This document shows, piece by piece, positions 44,860-53,656 of a stretch of 64,000 nt of DNA (position 1 is its first letter; each line of letters starts with the position of its first letter). Both the position numbers and the translations under genes were made by a program. This DNA comes from G965202915 sp965205955 (GTDB taxonomy: Bacteria > Pseudomonadota > Gammaproteobacteria > Eutrophobiales > Eutrophobiaceae): contig OZ242192.1 in NCBI GenBank assembly GCA_965205955.1, positions 1,302,001 through 1,366,000 of the forward strand, written 5' to 3'. Under the pieces are notes generated by a model. The model saw only the letters and a program-made list of their open reading frames with translations. It did no database searches and was not told where the DNA came from.

Positions 44860-44955
44860 ATGGCAGATCAAATTCAGGGTGTACGTTATCCCACGTTGGG
44901 ATTCTGGACTTCAGGTTCGGCATCCACCGCAGAAGGTTATGGGCCTCATCCTTAG
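44860..44955 (+). CDS. Small ORF with very strong ribosome site, 31 residues (possible amber-interrupted gene)
   Basis: The ATG at 44860 lies seven bases after GGAGGAG (44847-44853), as good a site as the TonB receptor's. The peptide starts MADQIQGVRYPTLGFWTSGS and ends at TAG 44953-44955. If the amber codon is passed, the frame stays open for 26 more codons to TGA near 45034 with a protein-like, aromatic-rich composition (ETFSFDLADGWNPGFQ then YFNVFFSLAS). I recognise no family. It could be a real small protein, the 5' remnant of a decayed gene, or chance. Confidence 0.35.
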   Translation: MADQIQGVRYPTLGFWTSGSASTAEGYGPHP

Positions 44956-45115
44956 GAGACATTCTCTTTTGATTTGGCTGATGGCTGGAATCCAGGATTT
45001 CAATATTTCAACGTATTCTTCAGTCTTGCCAGCTGATCTGGTTTTAACCAACATTTACTCTAAACGGATACGGCTTCCGCAATTTTGGGATTCGCCCGGC
45101 TGTTTCACCGGCTGT

Positions 45116-46375
45116 TTAGATATTTAGTCGCTCATCCTGTGCCATTTTTAGCACTGCATGCAGCAAAACATTGGCGCCGGCTTCGAGATCCTCCGGTTTG
45201 GCATTCTCCGCTTCGTTATGAGAAATGCCCCCCTCACAGGGCACAAAAATCATAGCCGCAGGCGCTACGGAAGCAATATGGACCGAATCATGGCCGGCGC
45301 CACTGACTATTTCCATATGGCTATAACCTAACTGATCGGTAGCCTGCCCGACAACCTTAACACATTGTTCCGCAAAAATCGTGGCAGGCATATGCCACAA
45401 TTCGTCAATCAACCCTTTTAGACCTCGCGATTTGCATTCTTTTATAACGCTGGCTCTGAGAACTTCATCCATTCGATCAAGGACGGTCGCATCAGGGTGC
45501 CGCAGATCGATATTAACAAACAGCCTTTCAGGTACTGTATTGCGGGAGCCGGGTTCCGCCCGGATATCGCCAAAGGTTGATCTTCCCCAGGGAGCATATT
45601 GAGCCGCAAGGTCGTAGCACTGTTGCAAGATTGGTAGTAATCCGGTAAATGGGTCGCGTCGCGATTCCATTGGCGACGGTCCGGCATGACAAGGTTCACC
45701 TTCTATCACCAAATCATACCAACGCAGTCCTTGTACCCCAGTCACTATACCGATTTGCTTTCCCTCGGACTCCAGAATCGGGCCCTGTTCAATATGGACC
45801 TCAAAAGCAGCTTTGATTGAGCCTGATTCAGCGGGAACATTGCCCTTGTAGCCCAGGCGTTTCAGTTCACTTCCGAGCGATACACCATTTTTGTCTGTGA
45901 CTTTATACATTTTTTCAAGATCAAATACCCCGCTCCAGACACCAGATCCCATCATGGCCGGGGCAAACCTGGCGCCTTCTTCATTAGTCCAAACAACAAC
46001 TTCAAGGGGGTGATCTGTTTCAATAGAGTTTTCTTCGAGTGTTCTCAATATCTCCACTCCGGACAAAACACCATAGACCCCGTCAAATTTACCGCCGGTA
46101 GGCTGAGTATCCAAGTGACTGCCTATCATAACGGGAGGCAACTCAGATGATTTACCCTCACGTCTGGCGAATATATTGCCTATTTGATCGATTCTAAAAC
46201 TACAGTTTGTGTCTTTACACCAACGCATAAACAGCTCTCGCCCAGCCTTGTCTTCATTGGTCATCGCCTGTCGATTACAACCGCCTTTGGGGGTTGCTCC
46301 AATTGCGCCCATCGTCATCAGATTTTCCCACAGACGCTCGCCATTTATACGTAAACCAGGCAGATTTGAACTCAT
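45116..46375 (-). CDS. M20-family Zn-dependent amidohydrolase (N-carbamoyl amino acid hydrolase / beta-ureidopropionase / allantoate amidohydrolase type)
   Basis: The 419-residue protein carries the dinuclear-metal motifs of this family: MIGSHLDTQPTGGKFDGVYG near residue 83-102 (His and bridging Asp), TNEEGARFAPAMMGSGVW near 130 (Glu), VHIEQGPILE near 194, the dimerisation-domain stretch EPGSRNTVPERLFVNIDLRH, and SGAGHDSVHIASVAPAAMIF then GISHNEAE with the late His. Members remove carbamoyl groups as CO2 and ammonia from N-carbamoyl-amino compounds, or split allantoate. It lies next to an agmatine-deiminase-family enzyme whose products are ureido compounds, and both promoters share a motif. 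I therefore infer it acts on the carbamoyl product. No strong ribosome site is seen at the ATG, and the substrate is unproven. Confidence 0.88.
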   Translation of the reverse strand: MSSNLPGLRINGERLWENLMTMGAIGATPKGGCNRQAMTNEDKAGRELFMRWCKDTNCSFRIDQIGNIFARREGKSSELPPVMIGSHLDTQPTGGKFDGVYGVLSGVEILRTLEENSIETDHPLEVVVWTNEEGARFAPAMMGSGVWSGVFDLEKMYKVTDKNGVSLGSELKRLGYKGNVPAESGSIKAAFEVHIEQGPILESEGKQIGIVTGVQGLRWYDLVIEGEPCHAGPSPMESRRDPFTGLLPILQQCYDLAAQYAPWGRSTFGDIRAEPGSRNTVPERLFVNIDLRHPDATVLDRMDEVLRASVIKECKSRGLKGLIDELWHMPATIFAEQCVKVVGQATDQLGYSHMEIVSGAGHDSVHIASVAPAAMIFVPCEGGISHNEAENAKPEDLEAGANVLLHAVLKMAQDERLNI

Positions 46376-46430
46376 TGCAATATATTTTTAATAGTATTAA
46401 TTATCCGGCGATCATAGTGGTTCAGGCAAT

Positions 46431-46457
46431 CTATAACTACCCATAAATGAGGGGGGT
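46431..46457 (-). promoter_or_regulatory. Candidate operator of the M20 hydrolase, copy 2 of the shared motif
   Basis: On the minus strand this reads ACCCCCCtCATTTatGGG, then three bases and TTATAG, ending 55 bases before the hydrolase start. About 21 of 27 aligned positions match the copy at 44746-44771, including all of ACCCCCC, CATTT, GGG and TTATAG. It lies in the shared intergenic space with the divergent luxR gene. Confidence 0.55.
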
Positions 46458-46591
46458 ATATCACCGCTATCATAAAATCAGAAAAAAAACGCTTGATGCT
46501 GGCCCATCTGCTATGATTATGATTATAAATCCCTTTGGCAAAGAGAATTGCTTGTTATGCTTCAGGAGCATTCACTGACAGAGCAATCAAT

Positions 46592-46605
46592 ACAGGCTAA
46601 CCTGT
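46592..46605 (+). promoter_or_regulatory. Perfect dyad immediately before the luxR start codon
   Basis: ACAGG-CTAA-CCTGT is a perfect 5-4-5 inverted repeat ending two bases before the ATG, covering the place where a ribosome site should be. A 22-codon open frame from ATG 46557 overlaps the luxR start in another frame (stop at 46623-46625). Either could limit translation of the regulator, or the dyad could be an autoregulatory operator. Confidence 0.35.
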
Positions 46606-46606
46606 T

Positions 46607-47476
46607 ATGGCTGACGACTACATAAAGGCACAAGATTGGTTGATGAGGCTTGCTTATTTAATCGAGGCGCTTCACCAGCCTGAGTTTCCGAAACGAATGT
46701 TAGAGTCGGTAAGATCAGTTGCCGACTTTGATAGCTCGGTGATTATGGCTTACAGAATCGGGGCCCGCCCAAAAATATTATATGACGAAATTGCCGAGGA
46801 ATACCGTAACGTATTTTACAATAGATACGTGCAACAGGATGCTTTTTTACTTAGTCCTATTTACCAAAAATTCCGGGCGGGGGAAACAGGGTTTTTTCAC
46901 TTCAAAGAGATAGTGTCGGACGATTTTTTCGACAGCGAATATTATCATAAATACTATGGCCATAGCGGACTGATTGACCAGATTTTCTATTTAAAACCCC
47001 TCCATAACGGCGTTGCCATTGTAGAATCACTGGCGCGCACAAAAAAATTCCATGCGTACACTAAACCGGAAACCCATATCCTGAAATTGTTTGAGCCAAT
47101 ATTCAACTCACTGATCGCAAAAAATTGGGAATATCTGGAAAATGAAAAACTCTCTTTTTCAGATTATCTCCACAGAGGGTTAAAAAATTTTGGCAGCTCG
47201 GTACTGACCAGGCAGGAGAAAAGAGTAGTAAACTGTATATTAGCAGGGGGATCCTCAAAATCGATAGCCAGAGAAATGAATATCTCTCCGGAAACGGAAA
47301 GATCCTACCGAAAAATCATCTACCAAAAGCTGAATGTCAGTTCTCATTCCCAGTTGCACCATCTCTTTTTCCTGGCGCTTGATTTTGCCAAGCGTGCCGA
47401 AGAACAAGATCCACTGGAACTGCTAAAACAATCGGCAAATCAGAGGCCTCCTGCCAAAGAAATCTCGACAGCATGA
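46607..47476 (+). CDS. LuxR-type (GerE HTH) transcriptional regulator
   Basis: The C-terminal third of this 289-residue protein is a LuxR-type helix-turn-helix: LTRQEKRVVNCILAGGSSKS (residues about 200-219), then IAREMNISPETERSYRKIIY and QKLNVSSHSQL. This matches the family's pattern of start helix, turn and recognition helix. The N-terminal 190 residues match no sensor domain I can name with certainty; no receiver-domain aspartate pattern is seen. It is transcribed divergently from the M20 hydrolase and presumably controls that gene and the TonB-receptor operon. The stop codon lies only 15 bases from the 3' end of the oppositely transcribed tRNA-Ala gene, with no terminator between them. A perfect dyad overlaps its ribosome site. 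Confidence 0.88.
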   Translation: MADDYIKAQDWLMRLAYLIEALHQPEFPKRMLESVRSVADFDSSVIMAYRIGARPKILYDEIAEEYRNVFYNRYVQQDAFLLSPIYQKFRAGETGFFHFKEIVSDDFFDSEYYHKYYGHSGLIDQIFYLKPLHNGVAIVESLARTKKFHAYTKPETHILKLFEPIFNSLIAKNWEYLENEKLSFSDYLHRGLKNFGSSVLTRQEKRVVNCILAGGSSKSIAREMNISPETERSYRKIIYQKLNVSSHSQLHHLFFLALDFAKRAEEQDPLELLKQSANQRPPAKEISTA

Positions 47477-47491
47477 TCGTTTATTTGTTAG

Positions 47492-47567
47492 TGGTGGAGC
47501 CAGGCGGGATCGAACCGCCGACTTCCTGCGTGCAAGGCAGGCGCTCTCCCAGCTGAGCTATGGCCCC
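47492..47567 (-). tRNA. tRNA-Ala (anticodon TGC)
   Basis: The minus strand gives a complete 76-base cloverleaf beginning GGGGCCATAGCTCAGCTGGG, with anticodon TGC in CTTGCACGC, T-loop GGTTCGATCC and an encoded 3' CCA. It is the second spacer tRNA of an rRNA operon. In the usual order 23S would follow, but the next gene is luxR, 15 bases away and on the other strand. Confidence 0.97.
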
Positions 47568-47621
47568 GTAATTGGACAGGCGAAAACGGACTGTGAATTT
47601 TCCGCCAAATTGCTTCAACGG

Positions 47622-47698
47622 TGGTGGGTCTGGGAAGACTCGAACTTCCGACCTCACCCTTATCAGGGGTGTGCTCTAACCAACTGAGCTACAGACCC
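47622..47698 (-). tRNA. tRNA-Ile (anticodon GAT)
   Basis: The minus strand gives a complete 77-base cloverleaf beginning GGGTCTGTAGCTCAGTTGGT, with anticodon GAT in CTGATAAG, T-loop AGTTCGAGTC and an encoded 3' CCA. It lies between the 16S gene and tRNA-Ala, the standard spacer position in gammaproteobacterial rRNA operons. Confidence 0.97.
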
Positions 47699-47804
47699 GT
47701 TAGTAATCAGTGTTTTCGGCCGGACAGATCTCTCACTGTGGATACTCTATCTTATCAAGAAAAATGTGTGGACGCTTGTACCCCCGGCGGGGTTCACTTT
47801 AGGT

Positions 47805-49360
<1,556 letters not shown>

Positions 49361-49510
49361 GGTTTTTTCTGCTGCCGAAGCAGCAAGTTTTGACTCGATG
49401 GTTACTGTTAAAATTGATTCGCTTTGACGCTGCATCAATCCGAGTTTCCACCGAAATTTTTTGGTGAATCCAACCGTTGATACGAGCGCCCACACATTTT
49501 GCTTGATTAG

Positions 49511-49528
49511 AAATTGTTAAAGAACAAG
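49511..49528 (-). promoter_or_regulatory. rRNA leader boxA antitermination element
   Basis: The minus strand reads CTTGTTCTTTAACAATTT, closely matching the E. coli rrn leader (TGCTCTTTAACAATTT), which recruits Nus factors so that RNA polymerase passes through untranslated rRNA. It lies between the rrn promoter and the 16S 5' end. Confidence 0.75.
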
Positions 49529-49556
49529 GCCGGTTGTTTCCGGCAGTAATTTGGGT

Positions 49557-49584
49557 ATTATACATTGGCAATTGTCGCTGTCAA
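49557..49584 (-). promoter_or_regulatory. Ribosomal RNA operon promoter
   Basis: On the minus strand TTGACA (49584-49579) and TATAAT (49562-49557) are both perfect consensus, separated by 16 bases, the short spacing usual for stringently controlled rrn promoters. The start would be near 49550, giving a leader of about 190 bases with boxA. The region 49361-49695 otherwise holds only this leader and the upstream sequence of the divergent rmuC. Confidence 0.8.
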
Positions 49585-49695
49585 CATTTTTTTTAGCAGA
49601 ATGGCAAATAAATTACAGATCCGCGAAAATCGGTATGGGGCGCAAGTCCTGCGTGTGCCGAATCGCCGAGTGAACGGAGGGGAGCGAGTAGCTGA

Positions 49696-51015
49696 ATGAG
49701 TGCGTATATCAATGAATCGGCCGCAATCGGGGCGGTTGTCGGGATCGTTCTCGTCTGGGGGGTCATGCGGCTGCTGTCCGGTGGCAGAATGGCCAGGTTG
49801 TCGAATATCGTCACCGGGCTGGAGCGGGATCTGGCGGTGGAGCGTGAGCGTATCGAGCATAAGGATGCGCAGGTTGAGTCGTTGCAGCGGAAGGAGAGGG
49901 AGCTGACCGATGCGGTCACCGAGTTGGAGCGCAGGCTGGCGGCGGAGCGTGAGCGCACGGTACATAAGGAGTCCCAGATCGATCTGCTGAAGCAGACGGA
50001 AAAGAATATGGCCGATGCGTTCGAGAATCTGGCTAACCGGATCATGGAGTCAAACAGCAGTAAATTCACCGAGCAGAACAAGGTCAATATCGGGGAAGTA
50101 TTGAATCCATTGCGGGAACAGTTAGGCGACTTCAAGAAAAAGGTAGAGGATGTGTATGAGCGGGAAACCCGCGACAGGCGGTCGCTGCATCACGAAATTG
50201 TCAATCTGAAATCGTTGAATGAGCAGATGAGCCAGGACGCGGTCAATCTTACCAATGCGTTGAAGGGGGAGAGTAAAACCCGAGGTGATTGGGGTGAGGT
50301 GATTCTGGAGCGGGTATTGGAGGTATCCGGTTTGGTGAAGGGGCGCGAGTATGAATTGCAGGCCGGCTACTCCGACGGGTCCGGCCGGCTACGTTATCCG
50401 GATGCTGTGGTGCATCTGCCCGATAAAAAAGACGTTGTTATCGATTCCAAAGTGTCTCTGCTTGCGTATGAGCGCTATTGTTCCTCGGAAGGTCCGCAGC
50501 AGGAAAAGGCGCTGGAGGAGCATCTGGAGTCGATTCGCAATCACGTGCGCGGTCTGGAGTCGAAGGAGTATGACAAGCTGGATGGGATCAATTCCCTGGA
50601 TCTGGTGCTGATGTTTGTTCCGATTGAACCCGCCTTGATGCTGGCCTTCCAACAGGATGAGCATTTGTTCCGGAATGCGTTCGGCAAGGGTATTTTTCTG
50701 GTCAGTCCTTCTACATTGTCACTGAATCTGCAAATTATTCATAATTTGTGGCGGTATGAGTATCAGAATCGGAATTCCAGGGAGATCGCAAGGCGTGCCG
50801 GCGAGATGTACGATAAGTTTGTCGGTTTTGTGGAGGCGTTTGAGGATATAGGCAATAAACTGGACAAGGCGCAGGAGGCCTATGATACCGCCTGTAAGCG
50901 TTTGCGCGACGGCAAGGGCAATTTGATAGGCCGGGCTAAGGCGATTCGTGAGCTTGGGTTGGAAACGAAGAAGACACTGCCGGGAAACCCCGTCGAAAGT
51001 GTCGGGAAGGAATAG
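49696..51015 (+). CDS. rmuC: DNA recombination protein RmuC
   Basis: The 439-residue protein has an N-terminal membrane helix (AIGAVVGIVLVWGVMRLL), a coiled coil of about residues 30-110 rich in Glu, Arg and Leu, and the C-terminal nuclease-like RmuC domain. The domain motifs are TRGDWGEVILERVLEVSGL, YPDAVVHLPDKKDVVIDSKV (a PD-(D/E)XK-like core), SLDLVLMFVPIEPALMLAFQ, and the late Lys/Arg-rich GKGNLIGRAKAIRELG. RmuC limits recombination at inverted repeats in E. coli. A GGAGGGGAG precedes the ATG. It diverges from the rRNA operon. Confidence 0.95.
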   Translation: MSAYINESAAIGAVVGIVLVWGVMRLLSGGRMARLSNIVTGLERDLAVERERIEHKDAQVESLQRKERELTDAVTELERRLAAERERTVHKESQIDLLKQTEKNMADAFENLANRIMESNSSKFTEQNKVNIGEVLNPLREQLGDFKKKVEDVYERETRDRRSLHHEIVNLKSLNEQMSQDAVNLTNALKGESKTRGDWGEVILERVLEVSGLVKGREYELQAGYSDGSGRLRYPDAVVHLPDKKDVVIDSKVSLLAYERYCSSEGPQQEKALEEHLESIRNHVRGLESKEYDKLDGINSLDLVLMFVPIEPALMLAFQQDEHLFRNAFGKGIFLVSPSTLSLNLQIIHNLWRYEYQNRNSREIARRAGEMYDKFVGFVEAFEDIGNKLDKAQEAYDTACKRLRDGKGNLIGRAKAIRELGLETKKTLPGNPVESVGKE

Positions 51016-51082
51016 GACCAGGTAAAACATGAGCCATGGCGGTATCGTAAAAAATTTGTATCAGATGTTTTTTCATTGCAGG

Positions 51083-51181
51083 CTTGCCGAAAATGCCCGG
51101 GAGGAATTCTGAAGCGGGCGCCTGAGCCTCAAGCAGATTGACGGCGCAGACTGATGCTGTGAATTGTTCCCGGGCGGCAAG
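51083..51181. repeat. Long interrupted inverted repeat between rmuC and the small lipoprotein gene
   Basis: GCCCGGGAGGAATTC (51095-51109) faces GAATTGTTCCCGGGC (51161-51175) with 13 of 15 bases complementary. Outside them CTTGCC (51083-51088) faces GGCAAG (51176-51181). The loop is about 50 bases. It lies after rmuC and converges on the lipoprotein gene, so it could end transcription from both sides or encode a structured RNA; no T-run follows. Confidence 0.4.
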
Positions 51182-51186
51182 GGCAT

Positions 51187-51564
51187 CTACCCGTCGGAAA
51201 TCATGATCGTCTTTGATTTGAGCGGGAGGAGTTCTTTCGCGTGGTCGGCGCAGCCGCGCTGATTCACGCTGTTTTCAATATCGCGGCGGTACTGCCGGTT
51301 GGACTGCCAGTCGTCGAATTTGCGCCGCTGATACGATGACAGCCCGGCGATGGCGCCGTCGGTGGCGGTGGTTTCCGAATCGTGACCGGCGGCGGCGCAG
51401 AGTTCCGAAAACAAGGCTGCGCCGGCGAGGTCTTTGACTGACATTCCCACTTCGTTGACCAGTCCCAGACCGATGGAAGAGGGGATTGGAGTCGTACAGC
51501 CAGCGGCCAGAGCCAAAGACGCCGCAAGCGGGGCAATGATGAAATTATTTTTCAGGCGAAACAT
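51187..51564 (-). CDS. Small predicted lipoprotein of unknown function
   Basis: The product is 125 residues from ATG 51564, which has GAGAGG about seven bases upstream; a longer reading from 51654 adds an unlikely N-terminus. The N-terminus MFRLKNNFIIAPLAASLALA is followed by AGC, giving a signal peptide with a lipobox-like cysteine near residue 23. The mature part has no recognised domain. It carries a segment DGAIAGLSSYQRRKFDDWQS and a QRGCADHAK motif with one further cysteine near the end. It may be a small envelope lipoprotein; no function is assigned. Confidence 0.65.
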   Translation of the reverse strand: MFRLKNNFIIAPLAASLALAAGCTTPIPSSIGLGLVNEVGMSVKDLAGAALFSELCAAAGHDSETTATDGAIAGLSSYQRRKFDDWQSNRQYRRDIENSVNQRGCADHAKELLPLKSKTIMISDG

Positions 51565-51692
51565 GGTAGGACCTCTCTTGGTTGTTGTAAAAAAAAGGAA
51601 GTATACCGATTTATTCGGGAGGGTCAATTTTTCCGGTGAGAGGAGGCCGCCCAATACCGGGCTTTATAATCGCGGCGGGCAGTTTGTTTTAG

Positions 51693-52382
51693 CTATCTCT
51701 TCAGGATGGCAATCCAACGGTAGAAATTCAGCAGGCTGAAGAGTGATGCCGCCAGATAGGTGAGGGCGGCGGCGGTGAGGATCCGGCGCACGACGGGAAT
51801 GGCCGATTGCGGCAGGTAGTTTCCTTCAATGAGTATTGGCAATGCCCTGCGAAAGCTGGCATCGAACTCAACGGGCAGTGTGATCAGGTGCAGCAGTACC
51901 GGCAGCCCCATGATCATAAAGCCGCCGGCAAACATTACTATTCCAAGCGGATGGGCCTTGGTGAGCGCGGCAACCATCGGGAAGGATACCAGCATTATGG
52001 AGGCGATCTTTTCCGCCACCCGGGAAATTTTTGCCAGTTGGGTGCGCAAACGCAGCGGCTTGTATCCGGTTTTGTCCTGCAGCGCGTGCCCAAATTCATG
52101 CGCTGCTATGGTAATGCCGGTCAGTGATTTGATTTCCAGGTGTTCGGGGGACAGGCATATAGTCTTGTTTTCGGGGTTATAGTGATCGGTGTTGTTCGGA
52201 GTTTCTGCAACGGTAACGTTGTCAAGCCGGAAGCGGCTGATCAGGTGCAGGGCCAGTTCTTCGCCGTTTCCGGGTAATGTCTCGATTGGCTGCGCGTATT
52301 TTTTCATTACGCGCGTGATCCAGATTTGCGGACCAAACAGGAGCGCTATGAGCAGAATTGCGGAAAGTATTATAGTTGCCAA
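51693..52382 (-). CDS. YugP-type membrane zinc metallopeptidase
   Basis: This 229-residue protein has an N-terminal membrane helix (IILSAILLIALLFGPQIWI), the zinc motif AAHEFGHALQDKTGY near residue 95, and two later hydrophobic hairpins (SIMLVSFPMVAA, LGIVMFAGGFMIMGLPVLLH). The third ligand probably lies in LPVEFDASFRRALPIL. This is the YugP/Zn_peptidase_2 pattern, although the family is usually a soluble-faced inner-membrane protein of unknown substrate. The start is TTG 52382 with AGGA about ten bases upstream. It diverges from zapE. Confidence 0.88.
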   Translation of the reverse strand: MATIILSAILLIALLFGPQIWITRVMKKYAQPIETLPGNGEELALHLISRFRLDNVTVAETPNNTDHYNPENKTICLSPEHLEIKSLTGITIAAHEFGHALQDKTGYKPLRLRTQLAKISRVAEKIASIMLVSFPMVAALTKAHPLGIVMFAGGFMIMGLPVLLHLITLPVEFDASFRRALPILIEGNYLPQSAIPVVRRILTAAALTYLAASLFSLLNFYRWIAILKR

Positions 52383-52480
52383 CTGGACGTTATCCTGTTG
52401 CTACTGAGAATGTTTATTAGTTTATAGTAAATCGTGATTATATATCGCTGGCATAAAAAATATACAGTTGGACACGGGTA

Positions 52481-53581
52481 ATGCCGTCTCCGCTTGAGCG
52501 CTACCGCAGTGATCTGCAACGGGCAGATTTCACCCGCGATTCGATGCAGGAAAATGCCGTTCATTACACGCAGCGCCTTTATCTGCAACTCGTTCACAAA
52601 AAGAGGCCGGGCAATATAGCCGCCAGGCTGCTGGGCAAGCTATCCGGCAGAAAAAAGACCGGCCATATCAAGGGATTGTATTTCCATGGCGGGGTGGGGC
52701 GGGGCAAGACCTATCTGATCGATTGTTTTTTTGATTGCCTGCCTTTCGATAATAAATTGCGCCTGCATTTTCACCGGTTTATGCAGCGTATTCATCATGA
52801 GCTGAAGCAGTTGCAGGATATCGAGGAGCCATTGGCAATTGTTGCGGGGAAACTTGCCGATCAGGCGCGGGTATTGTGCCTGGATGAGTTCCATGTGGTT
52901 GATATTGCCGATGCGATGCTACTGGCGGGATTGCTGGATGCATTGTTTGCAAGGGGGGTGGCGCTGGTGGCGACTTCGAATGAGGAACCCGATCAGCTGT
53001 ATCGGGATGGCTTGCAGCGGCAACGTTTTGTCCCGGCGATTGATTTGATCAAACGGCATGTGCATGTGGTGAATGTGGATTCGGGCGTAGATTACCGGCT
53101 CCGGTATCTGGACAGGGCGGAGATCTATCACAGCCCGCTCGATGAAAATGCACAGGCCATGTTAATGACGAATTTTTTGCATATTTCCCCAAATGAAGGG
53201 ACCGTCGGAGAGCAACTGGAGATTGAAGGCAGAATGATCGATACGGTACGTTGCGGCGACGGCGTGGTTTGGTTTGCATTCGAGGCCCTGTGCGACGGTC
53301 CGAGAGGGGCGGCGGATTATATTGAGATTGCCAGGTGTTTTCAGAGTGTGTTTCTGGCCAATATCCCGGCCATGGATGATATGCAGAACGATATGGCCAA
53401 AAGATTTATAATGCTGGTCGATGAGTTTTATGATCGCAATGTGAAGTTGATCGTGACGGCGGAGGCGGAGCCGGCCGGTCTTTATAGCGGTAAGCGTCTG
53501 CAGCGGGAGTTTCGCAGGACGATCAGTCGATTGAAGGAAATGGGTACGCATAGTTATCTTGCCCGGCCGCATTTGTCCTGA
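52481..53581 (+). CDS. zapE: Cell division protein ZapE (AFG1-like ATPase)
   Basis: The 366-residue protein carries the AFG1/ZapE set: an N-terminal PLERYRSDLQ, Walker A LYFHGGVGRGKTYLIDCFFD near residue 67-86, the family motif LHFHRFMQRIHHEL, Walker B VLCLDEFHVVDIADAMLLAG, the sensor-1 stretch GVALVATSNEEPDQLYRDGL, and FVPAIDLIKRHVHVVNVDSG then DYRL. ZapE is a Z-ring-associated ATPase that affects division under stress. The length is normal. The ribosome site is weak. The sulfite reductase gene follows 75 bases downstream. Confidence 0.95.
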   Translation: MPSPLERYRSDLQRADFTRDSMQENAVHYTQRLYLQLVHKKRPGNIAARLLGKLSGRKKTGHIKGLYFHGGVGRGKTYLIDCFFDCLPFDNKLRLHFHRFMQRIHHELKQLQDIEEPLAIVAGKLADQARVLCLDEFHVVDIADAMLLAGLLDALFARGVALVATSNEEPDQLYRDGLQRQRFVPAIDLIKRHVHVVNVDSGVDYRLRYLDRAEIYHSPLDENAQAMLMTNFLHISPNEGTVGEQLEIEGRMIDTVRCGDGVVWFAFEALCDGPRGAADYIEIARCFQSVFLANIPAMDDMQNDMAKRFIMLVDEFYDRNVKLIVTAEAEPAGLYSGKRLQREFRRTISRLKEMGTHSYLARPHLS

Positions 53582-53656
53582 AAGCAGGCCGTGGGAAATC
53601 TGATTTTTTCCGGTATTCCTCGCCCCGCCGCAGGTTTTTTTTGATATACTGTATAT

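Larger units (their letters stand above)
44678..45115. other. 438-base region between the TonB receptor and the M20 hydrolase
   Basis: The region holds the TonB-operon promoter and candidate operator (44746-44771, minus), a TTGACA on the plus strand at 44798-44803 with no convincing -10 at proper spacing, and a small open frame behind GGAGGAG (44860-44955). From 44956 to 45115 I see no gene; a short direct repeat CCGGCTGTTT occurs twice near 45092-45115. Confidence 0.55.

Noticed and set aside
44879..45127. 82-codon plus-strand frame between the TonB receptor and the M20 hydrolase.
   Set aside because: No ribosome site, no start better than a weak codon, no family resemblance; the frame beginning at 44860 has the only good ribosome site.
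1..47491. Mobile-element origin of the left part of the window as an island inserted at tRNA-Ala.
   Set aside because: No integrase, transposase or second tRNA-Ala fragment is visible in the window; kept only as one explanation for the missing 23S.
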